Positions 1 through 5,417 of a stretch of 5,417 nt of DNA are shown one piece after another. The notes beneath the pieces were generated by a model. That model was not told where the DNA came from and searched no databases. It saw only the letters and a program-made list of their open reading frames with translations. Made by a program: the position numbers and the translations under genes. This DNA is from Methanobacterium sp. (GTDB lineage Archaea; Methanobacteriota; Methanobacteria; Methanobacteriales; Methanobacteriaceae), in the NCBI GenBank assembly GCA_009712615.1, contig WASR01000259.1, positions 292 to 5,708 on the forward strand, in the 5' to 3' direction. Numbering within the stretch: the first letter of the stretch is position 1; each line of letters opens with the position of its first letter.

Positions 1-1247
1 GGGCCCGCACCGAAGAGGCGCTGCGCAGCTCCCGGGAGCGGCTCAAACGTATGACTGACAGCCTCTTCGAAGGCATGGTGGTGGTCAATCGGGACGGCGA
101 CATCAAATTCGCCAATCCTTCGGCGAAAAGCCTGTTGGGTTGGGGAGAGGAGTCCGGAGACATCGAGGGCCACCGTCTCGACGCCGTTTTTCGGTTGAAG
201 GACGGAAATACCGCCCTTTCGTTCAAGGAGGCCCCGTGGCAACGCGTGTTGCAGGAAGGGCTGTTGCTCAGGAATGACGATGGAGTCTTTCTGACAGCGA
301 ACGGCAAAACTTTATCAGTAGCCTACGCCTGCGCGGCGCTGCCGGACGAGGAAGGCCACCTGTCAGCCATCATTTCTTTCCGTGACGGCGAGACTCTCAT
401 GCGCGCCCAGCGGGAGGCGCGGCAGGCGTCACGGATGGCCAGTGTCGGACAACTGGCCGCCGGGATCGCCCACGAGATTAATACGCCGGCTCAATATGTC
501 GGCGACAATCTCCGTTTTGTTGGAACATCTTTGACTAAGCTGCTGACCCTTCTCGATGCGGCGCGCAAGATGAGCGCCGATATTGCCAAACATCCGGAAA
601 CAGCCGCTGCAGGAGCGAAATTCGAAGCGGCCGTGGTGGCCGCCAAGATGACCTACCTAGCCAAGGAGACCGTCGAGGCCCTTCACGATTCGATCGAAGG
701 GGTCACACAGATCGGTCATATCGTCTCATCGATGAAGGCATTCTCCCTGCCGGGAACAACCCAGAAGACGATGACCGATATCAATCAGGCGCTGGATAGC
801 ACGATCACGATATCGCGGAACGAGTGGAAACAGGTGGCGGAGATCGAGACGCACTTTGATCCGTCACTACCGGCCGTGCTCTGCCATGCGGCAGAGATTA
901 ATCAGGTGTTTCTCAACCTGATCGTCAACGCGGCCCACGCTATTGCCGCCTCCGGAAAACAATTGCCCGGCCGAGTCGTCATTTCCACGTCCCACACTTC
1001 CGGTTTTGTCGAGATCCGCGTCGCCGATACGGGAACAGGCGTACCCGAGACCATCAAGGATAAGATTTTTGATCCATTCTTTACTACGAAGGATGTTGGC
1101 AAAGGCACAGGACAGGGTCTGGCCATTTGCCGCGACACCGTAGTGACCAAACACCGTGGCACGATCGATGTCGGAGGCAAAGAGGGAGACGGGGCTGAGT
1201 TCATCGTCAGACTGCCGGTCGGCGAGGAGCAGCGAATCAGTACCTGA
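1..1247 (+). CDS. PAS-domain sensor histidine kinase, C-terminal part (5' end outside window)
   Basis: This is a cytoplasmic kinase module that would autophosphorylate on histidine from ATP and pass the phosphate to a response regulator. Reading is open from the window edge (first full codon at 3), giving 414 visible residues. Numbered from there: a short helical linker (about 1-16), a PAS domain (about 17-131), an H-box AGIAHEINTP with phospho-acceptor His157 (bases 471-473) followed by an ExxT motif, an N-box with Asn305 and Asn309, a G1 box DTGTG at 342-346, an F box IFDPFFTTK at 355-363 and a G2 box GKGTGQGL at 366-373. The ATG at 51 is probably not the start: the 16 codons before it (TEEALRSSRERLKR) align with the linker of the large paralogous kinase on the other strand, so the gene continues upstream. 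No receiver domain follows; the protein ends about 40 residues after the G2 box. The sensed signal and the partner are unknown. The kinase assignment is firm. Confidence 0.95.
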   Translation, partial: ARTEEALRSSRERLKRMTDSLFEGMVVVNRDGDIKFANPSAKSLLGWGEESGDIEGHRLDAVFRLKDGNTALSFKEAPWQRVLQEGLLLRNDDGVFLTANGKTLSVAYACAALPDEEGHLSAIISFRDGETLMRAQREARQASRMASVGQLAAGIAHEINTPAQYVGDNLRFVGTSLTKLLTLLDAARKMSADIAKHPETAAAGAKFEAAVVAAKMTYLAKETVEALHDSIEGVTQIGHIVSSMKAFSLPGTTQKTMTDINQALDSTITISRNEWKQVAEIETHFDPSLPAVLCHAAEINQVFLNLIVNAAHAIAASGKQLPGRVVISTSHTSGFVEIRVADTGTGVPETIKDKIFDPFFTTKDVGKGTGQGLAICRDTVVTKHRGTIDVGGKEGDGAEFIVRLPVGEEQRIST

Positions 1248-1355
1248 AAGCATTTCCCCACGGCTCGGACCATGCCCCCGGCCTCCGCTTTTCCCCGAAT
1301 AGGACCGATCGGACGATAAGCTGTTGGATTGTCCCTGGGACCTCAGCCCACCTGC
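1248..1355. other. Convergent intergenic gap
   Basis: These 108 bases separate the stop codons of the two convergent kinase genes. They contain a perfect 8-bp palindrome CCGATCGG (1305-1312) and the near-loopless dyad GTCCC-T-GGGAC (1331-1341). Neither is followed by a T-run on either strand, so I see no convincing intrinsic terminator. Termination may be factor-dependent or lie inside the opposing genes. No credible small gene is present. Confidence 0.6.
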
Positions 1356-4049
1356 CTAGTCGTTCAACTGCCTCGCGGCTCCCGGATCGATAGGCAAACG
1401 GACTGTGAAGATTGCCCCCAGCCCGTCCCGACCATCGACGACGAGTCGTCCGCCGTGCTTGGTTTCCACCACATCCCGACATATGTCCAAGCCCTGGCCG
1501 GTTCCCTTGCCGACCTCTTTCGTGGTGAAAAAAGGATCGAAGATGCGCGCAAGAATGGCGGGAGAAATGCCGGTGCCGGTGTCAGCAACGCTGATTTCGA
1601 CCTCATTACCGACTTGCGCCGTCGAAACGGAAATATGACCTAAGGGAGGTTTGCCCGAAGCTTCAATCGCATGAGCGGCGTTGACGATCAGGTTGAGAAA
1701 CACCTGATTCATTTCTCCGGCATGACACAGTACCGGAGGTAGCGACGGATCCAGATGGGGCTCGACCGTCGCCACATATTTCCAAATATTACGAGTAATC
1801 ATCAGCGTGCTTTCAAGGGCCCGGTTGATGTCGGTCATCGTTTTCCGGGTCGCTCCGGGATGAGAGAATTCCTTCATCGAGCGGACGATCCGGGTGATCT
1901 GAGCAACGCCATCAAGCGAATCCCGGACCGCGACAGGGAGTTCCGCCAGCGTCGATGCCAGTTCCATCGCCTCTCCCGCTTCAGATTCTGCAATTTTATT
2001 GGCCGTATCCATGGTCTCAGATGGAATGACGCCGAGGGTCCGGAGAATATGGCTCACCGAATCAATAGCACCACCGATATACTGCAAGTTGTCGCCGACA
2101 TATTGGATCGGCGTATTGATTTCGTGGGCGATCCCCGCCGCGAGTTGGCCGATGCTGGACAGCCGCTGGGCCTGAATGACGTCCCGCTGCGCGGTCTTTT
2201 GCGCATCCGTGTTACGAAACGAAAGAATGGCCGAGGGATGATCAGACCCGCCCTCTCGCAGCGGCACGCATGCATAGGCCACCGAAACGGCTTTACCGGA
2301 AAGGGGGGCAAACTCAGCATCGTCATCCTGTATGGTTTCCCCCTCGCTCCACACCCGCTGCCATGGCGAGTCTGCGAGCCGCAGATCTCCATTAACGGTT
2401 CTCAGCAGCAAGAGATCATCGAGGTGATGTCCCTCCCAACCGCCGTCCGGCGTCTTGGCAGATATCTGGCTGGACACGGACGGATTGACGAACTGGATGA
2501 TCCCGGTGCGATCGAACACCAGAACGGCCTCGAAGATGCTGTCGGTAATTTTTTTGAGCCGTTCGCGCGAAGCCCAGAGGGCCTCTTCGGTTTTTTGCCG
2601 AACTGTCACCTCCTGTTCCAGCGCGACCGTTCGCTCGGCAACCAGCCGTTCCAGCTCTTTCCTGTTGAGCTCTTCATGGTTCTTGAGAGCGGTGATGTCG
2701 GCGCGAATTTCGATGACTCCGTCACCGGCGGTCCGGCATCGCCGTTCCTGGATCCATCGTCCATCCGGCTCCCGGATCACGAAAGGGATGCCTGTCGCCA
2801 GATCGGGACGGGCCCTTTGATCGCCCGACCAGGTTTCGAAGTCCGGGAGAGCGTCCGTCCCCGCATGCCAGCGATAAGCCGCCCTCAGAATTTCATGATA
2901 GGTTGCTCCGGCTCGAATATCGTGCCGCGCGCCGTCGAAACCGTCAGCATAGGCCTGGTTGAAAGCAACCAGGCGGTTTTCTGCATCATAGACTGCGATG
3001 GCGTCATCCAGGCTCTCAAGGGCATCGATCAGTTGCTGCTGTGATTGCACCATTCGCATTTGCGCCCGTGCCGCTGCCGCCGTTAGTTGGGCGCGGACCA
3101 ACTCGCGGCGGTCCGACCGTGAGGCGACGAGATAAAGGGCGACAGAAAAGATACCGACGATCGCCAGCATGCGCAAAAGCTGGGTTCGCCAATCGGCCAG
3201 AGCGTCCCAATAGGGCTGGCCGGCCAGGACCAGCAGGGGATAATGCTCAAGCATCCGATAGGCAATGATGTTGCTCTTTCCGGACAAGGGCGACGGATAC
3301 TCACCAACGCCGCCTCGATGCTCCGCAAGGATCCGCTTGAAGGCGGGACTGGCGGAGATGGATCGGCCGGTGAAATCTTCCGGATCGGGAGAACGAGCCA
3401 AAATCAGGCCGCCAACGCTGACAGCGGCGTTGAATCCCACTGGACCGGCGACGGCGGTGGCCATCCCGCCGATCAGAAATTGCGGGTTGAGTAGAACCCG
3501 GATGAGTCCAATGAATTTTCCATCACGATCGAAAATGGCCCGCGATACCGGGATAGCCAGTTTTCCGTCGACGCGACTGGTGAAGGGATCTCCAATATGG
3601 ATGCCGCGATCGTCAAGGTGGGTTATGTGATACTGAAAATACTCGCGCGTCGTCACATCGAAAACTGAGCCGAGTTCTCCGTCCGAAGTCAGGCCGGCCC
3701 CCGCCGTCCGACCATCGGCGTGGACGACCAGGGCATTATTGATCTCCGGAAAAGCCGCCAGTCGTCCTTCGAACCATGGAAACTGATCGCGGTCGGGCCA
3801 GCGAGCCGGATTGACTCGTTGCGCCGCGTCCGCCAACAGGTCATCGATCATGCGAAGCGTGCGGGATACCTGATAATCGAGCGCATTTGCGGTTGCACTG
3901 ACAAGATGTTCAGCGTCCGCGGTTTCTCTGCGAAAGTCAGCGACTGATTGCAGGCCGGCAACGATGATGATCGCGATGATGATCGCCAGAGCCGCCCTCC
4001 GGGTATTCCTCGGCGTCGTCGTAACAATTTGATTGCTCGCTTCCGCCAC
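1356..4049 (-). CDS. Membrane-bound Cache-PAS-PAS sensor histidine kinase
   Basis: A complete 897-residue two-component sensor of the inner membrane. In order: a short basic cytoplasmic N-terminus; TM1 (about 18-37, very Ile-rich); a periplasmic double-Cache-like sensor (about 38-288) with the family-typical REYF (135-138), IGDPFTSR and DGKLAIPVSR stretches; TM2 (about 291-310); a helical linker; a first PAS (about 340-452, PAS_7-like, ending in EIRADITALK); a coiled coil (about 455-500); a second PAS (about 500-615); and the kinase core. The H-box is AGIAHEINTP with phospho-acceptor His642 and an ExxT motif (Glu643, Thr646) associated with phosphatase activity. The N-box has Asn786 and Asn790, G1 is DTGTG (823-827), F is IFDPFFTTK (836-844) and G2 is GKGTGQGL (847-854). 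All catalytic boxes are intact. Translation starts at GTG (4047-4049), supported by a GGAGG five bases upstream; the stop is TAG. Cache domains usually bind small metabolites such as amino or organic acids, but the ligand cannot be read here. There is no receiver domain and no partner regulator in view. Confidence 0.96.
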   Translation of the reverse strand: MAEASNQIVTTTPRNTRRAALAIIIAIIIVAGLQSVADFRRETADAEHLVSATANALDYQVSRTLRMIDDLLADAAQRVNPARWPDRDQFPWFEGRLAAFPEINNALVVHADGRTAGAGLTSDGELGSVFDVTTREYFQYHITHLDDRGIHIGDPFTSRVDGKLAIPVSRAIFDRDGKFIGLIRVLLNPQFLIGGMATAVAGPVGFNAAVSVGGLILARSPDPEDFTGRSISASPAFKRILAEHRGGVGEYPSPLSGKSNIIAYRMLEHYPLLVLAGQPYWDALADWRTQLLRMLAIVGIFSVALYLVASRSDRRELVRAQLTAAAARAQMRMVQSQQQLIDALESLDDAIAVYDAENRLVAFNQAYADGFDGARHDIRAGATYHEILRAAYRWHAGTDALPDFETWSGDQRARPDLATGIPFVIREPDGRWIQERRCRTAGDGVIEIRADITALKNHEELNRKELERLVAERTVALEQEVTVRQKTEEALWASRERLKKITDSIFEAVLVFDRTGIIQFVNPSVSSQISAKTPDGGWEGHHLDDLLLLRTVNGDLRLADSPWQRVWSEGETIQDDDAEFAPLSGKAVSVAYACVPLREGGSDHPSAILSFRNTDAQKTAQRDVIQAQRLSSIGQLAAGIAHEINTPIQYVGDNLQYIGGAIDSVSHILRTLGVIPSETMDTANKIAESEAGEAMELASTLAELPVAVRDSLDGVAQITRIVRSMKEFSHPGATRKTMTDINRALESTLMITRNIWKYVATVEPHLDPSLPPVLCHAGEMNQVFLNLIVNAAHAIEASGKPPLGHISVSTAQVGNEVEISVADTGTGISPAILARIFDPFFTTKEVGKGTGQGLDICRDVVETKHGGRLVVDGRDGLGAIFTVRLPIDPGAARQLND
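2953..2974. repeat. Perfect 9-bp inverted repeat with 4-nt loop inside the kinase gene
   Basis: On the plus strand GCCTGGTTG (2953-2961) and CAACCAGGC (2966-2974) are perfect inverted copies around the loop AAAG, followed by GGTTTTC. Read on the plus strand, antisense to the kinase gene, this resembles a compact intrinsic terminator with a short T-run. In the sense direction it falls on the codons for residues 359-366 at the start of the first PAS (RLVAFNQA). The structure is certain as sequence; whether it does anything is unknown. Confidence 0.6.
3963..3986 (-). repeat. 12-bp perfect tandem duplication in the TM1 codons
   Basis: Two back-to-back copies of GCGATCATCATC (minus-strand sense) encode Ala-Ile-Ile-Ile twice (residues 22-29) in the centre of the first transmembrane helix of the sensor kinase. 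The unit is a multiple of three, so gain or loss of a copy would lengthen or shorten the helix by four residues without a frameshift. The repeat is seen directly; any functional variation is inference. Confidence 0.85.
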
Positions 4050-4050
4050 C

Positions 4051-4059
4051 CCTTCCTCC
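4051..4059 (-). promoter_or_regulatory. Shine-Dalgarno site for the GTG-initiated sensor kinase
   Basis: The minus strand reads GGAGGAAGG immediately before the start codon. The GGAGG core (4055-4059) ends five bases before the GTG at 4047-4049, which is ideal spacing. This near-perfect anti-16S match decides the start in favour of GTG and yields a protein beginning MAEASNQ, a short cytoplasmic tail before TM1. Confidence 0.85.
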
Positions 4060-4317
4060 GATCACCAACTGCAGTCGCCATCACTGTCGCCACATGCGCG
4101 AAGAGCAACCTGCAATAGCATCCACCATCAAATTGCAATATTTTGTTGTTTCCACCAACAATGCTCTGCAACCCCGTTTGCAGCAAGCGCCCCCGACCTT
4201 GTCGGAGGGAACACCCCGTCGCCCCGAACCTCACCAATGAGAGATCGGCAGTTTCGCAGCAGCATCCCGTCGCGTGGGAAGGTCAAAATCAGTCCCTGAC
4301 GAAAAGCGATCGATGGT

Positions 4318-4362
4318 GGCGGTCGGATCCCCCCTTTCTCTTTCTCCGGATCATTCACCGCC
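4318..4362 (-). terminator. Possible stem-loop just after the GGDEF-EAL stop codon
   Basis: Starting one base after the stop, the minus strand carries GGCGGT (complement of 4357-4362), which pairs perfectly with ACCGCC (complement of 4318-4323). An inner pairing GATCC/GGATC (complements of 4348-4352 and 4326-4330) is separated from the outer stem by small internal loops. The apical loop is purine-rich (AGAAAGAGAAAGG-like). No T-run follows, so this is not a classical intrinsic terminator. It could slow exonuclease decay or assist factor-dependent termination. The position is suggestive; the function is a guess. Confidence 0.3.
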
Positions 4363-4363
4363 C

Positions 4364-5417
4364 TCACAAGAGGCGGGGCCACCCTGGGAAGGTCGACTGC
4401 CCCAGGATCTTTCCGATTTCGCTCTCCGGCAGTGGCGGGCTGAGCAAATACCCTTGGGCGCTATGGCACCCCAACTGGTGCAGGAACGACAACTGGTCTT
4501 CCGTCTCCACGCCCTCGGCGAGAACTTCCAAGTGCAGATTCTTGGCGAGCCCCACCACTGCGGCGGTGATTTCCATATCGGCCGGATCGGTAGGAATGTC
4601 GGCGACAAAGCTTCGGTCGATCTTGAGCTTATTGATGGGGAGTTTTTTCAGATAGGCCAGCGACGAATAGCCTGTCCCGAAATCGTCTATGGACAGTCGC
4701 ACCCCCAGCGCCCTGAGAGACGCCAGCTTGGCCTCAAGATCCGGCCCCGGCTCCATTAGGGCTCCTTCGGTGATTTCCAGTTCCAGGTACCCTGGGGGCA
4801 AGCCGGTTTCGTTGAGGACATCCCGAATGACGTCGACGATGTTGGATTGGGCGAACTGGACAGGAGAAAGATTGACCGCCATCGTCGTCAGACCGACGCC
4901 CATGCCAATCCACACCACCATCTGTGCGCAAGAGGTCCGCAAAACCCATGTCCCCAGAGGCACGATCAAGCTGGTTTCCTCGGCCAGGGGAATGAATTGT
5001 CCCGGCAGGATCATGCCGTTGGCGGGACTGTTCCATCGAAGCAACGCCTCCACGCCGACCACCCGGCGGCCCTCCAGGGAGACCAGGGGCTGGTAATGCA
5101 GCAGGAACTCCTGACGGGTCAGCGCATGCCGCAAGTGCGCTTCCAATTCGACCCGGACATTGGCCGCCTGGCTCATAGCTTCGGTGTAAAAACGGAATGT
5201 CGCGCGACCGCCTCCTTTGGCCTGATAAAGCGCCGCGTCCGCGTTGCGCAGGATCTCGTTGGAGACATCGCCATCGTCCGGGAAAATGCTGATACCGATA
5301 CTGGTGCCGATATAGATCTCCTGCCCGCTCGCAAGGGTGAACGAGTCCTGCATCGTGTTGATCAGCGACTGGGCAACGACAGCGGCATGCTGAGGGACGG
5401 GCAGGTCCTCCAGCCAA
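4364..5417 (-). CDS. GGDEF-EAL cyclic-di-GMP protein, C-terminal part (5' end outside window)
   Basis: The EAL domain hydrolyses cyclic-di-GMP to pGpG. The preceding GGDEF domain, of which only the end is visible, would make or sense c-di-GMP/GTP. The frame is open from the window edge (first full codon 5414-5416), giving 350 visible residues. Residues 1-75 are the C-terminal part of a GGDEF domain (TSIGISIFPDDG at 38-49, then the NADAALYQAK helix); the GGDEF signature itself lies upstream, so cyclase activity cannot be judged. The EAL domain (about 91-335) keeps the key residues: EAL at 123-125 (Glu123), Asn182 in NLSP, Glu214 in LEITE, the Asp-Asp pair 244-245 in DDFGTGYSS, Lys265 in LKIDRSFV, Glu301 and Glu304 in AEGVET and Gln321 in QGY. 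It therefore looks catalytically competent. The Met at 5351-5353 lies inside the GGDEF fold and is not a start. No receiver domain is seen in the visible part. The gene lies upstream of the sensor kinase on the same strand, 314 bases apart. Confidence 0.95.
   Translation of the reverse strand, partial: WLEDLPVPQHAAVVAQSLINTMQDSFTLASGQEIYIGTSIGISIFPDDGDVSNEILRNADAALYQAKGGGRATFRFYTEAMSQAANVRVELEAHLRHALTRQEFLLHYQPLVSLEGRRVVGVEALLRWNSPANGMILPGQFIPLAEETSLIVPLGTWVLRTSCAQMVVWIGMGVGLTTMAVNLSPVQFAQSNIVDVIRDVLNETGLPPGYLELEITEGALMEPGPDLEAKLASLRALGVRLSIDDFGTGYSSLAYLKKLPINKLKIDRSFVADIPTDPADMEITAAVVGLAKNLHLEVLAEGVETEDQLSFLHQLGCHSAQGYLLSPPLPESEIGKILGQSTFPGWPRLL

Larger units (their letters stand above)
4050..4363. 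other. Intergenic region upstream of the sensor kinase, with several dyads
   Basis: A gap of 314 bases lies between the stop of the GGDEF-EAL gene and the GTG of the kinase gene, both on the minus strand. This is long enough for the kinase gene to have its own promoter. Its kinase-proximal half is locally AT-rich (about 4128-4162) and holds three dyads: ATTGCAAT (4132-4139), TTGTTG/CAACAA (4143-4148 and 4156-4161) and CTGCAA/TTGCAG (4166-4171 and 4178-4183). A short hairpin CCGAC-CTT-GTCGG (4193-4205) follows, and a near-identical 11-mer CAYCCCGTCGC occurs twice (4212-4222 and 4263-4273). No convincing -35/-10 pair could be fixed; a TTGACC on the minus strand (4281-4286 complement is GGTCAA) has no good partner -10. 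Short open frames crossing here have no recognisable content. Confidence 0.5.

Noticed and set aside
1305..1341. Palindromes between the convergent kinases considered as a bidirectional terminator
   Set aside because: CCGATCGG has no loop and GTCCC-T-GGGAC has a one-base loop; neither is followed by a T-run on either strand.
1755..3044. A 429-codon open frame on the plus strand, antisense to the sensor kinase gene
   Set aside because: It lies wholly inside the clearly coding kinase gene. Its translation is rich in Arg, has no recognisable domain and no good ribosome binding site, and long antisense frames are common opposite GC-rich genes.
3216..3227. Perfect 12-bp palindrome CTGGCCGGCCAG
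   Set aside because: It falls on ordinary codons (Leu-Ala-Gly-Gln) at the end of the periplasmic sensor domain. GC-rich palindromes of this size are easily produced by codon choice, and it has no loop for a useful hairpin.
3848..4237. A 129-codon minus-strand frame overlapping the start of the kinase gene and the intergenic region
   Set aside because: The kinase frame has a strong Shine-Dalgarno, a membrane helix and family homology through this region. The alternative frame has no domain and would conflict with it.
4143..4759. Two overlapping plus-strand open frames (starting 4143 and 4274) running from the intergenic gap into the GGDEF-EAL gene
   Set aside because: Most of their length is antisense to the well-supported EAL domain, and the translations show no domain or motif.
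4734..5417. A minus-strand open frame in another phase across the GGDEF-EAL gene
   Set aside because: It is a frame-shifted shadow of the EAL coding sequence, with low-complexity Arg/Gly/Pro-rich translation. The real frame carries all EAL catalytic motifs.
1..5417. Mobile elements, CRISPR arrays, tRNA or rRNA genes
   Set aside because: No transposase or integrase coding sequence, terminal inverted repeats, regularly spaced repeats or tRNA-like cloverleaf was seen on reading both strands. This was by eye, without a covariance-model search.

Overview
This 5.4 kb window looks like signal-transduction DNA from a fairly high-GC alphaproteobacterium. Rhodospirillales (Magnetospirillum/Azospirillum-like) is my best guess, judged from protein style alone: a Cache plus PAS sensor kinase with an AHEINTP-type H-box, next to a GGDEF-EAL protein. 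No rRNA, tRNA, transposase, phage gene or CRISPR array is visible, so the taxonomic placement is an inference.

Layout. (1) Positions 1-1247, plus strand: the C-terminal part of a PAS-containing sensor histidine kinase whose 5' end lies outside the window. (2) 1248-1355: a short convergent gap without a convincing terminator. (3) 1356-4049, minus strand: a complete 897-residue membrane sensor histidine kinase (TM - Cache-like extracytoplasmic domain - TM - PAS - coiled coil - PAS - kinase core), starting at GTG behind a strong Shine-Dalgarno sequence. (4) 4050-4363: a 314 bp non-coding gap holding several small dyads and probably the promoter of the kinase gene. (5) 4364-5417, minus strand: the end of a GGDEF domain and a complete, apparently catalytically intact EAL domain. 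The 5' part of this gene is also outside the window.

The two kinases are paralogues arranged tail to tail. They share the coiled-coil/PAS/H-box/ATPase architecture, and about two thirds of the last ~150 residues are identical by hand count. No response regulator or receiver domain is visible, so the kinases' partners are unknown. The adjacent c-di-GMP gene makes a link to cyclic-di-GMP signalling plausible but unproven.

I see no clear sign of a new biological system. The items most worth a second look are the tail-to-tail paralogous kinases, a perfect 9-bp hairpin followed by a T-run inside the large kinase gene, a 12-bp in-frame tandem duplication in its first transmembrane helix, and the dyad-rich upstream region of the same gene.
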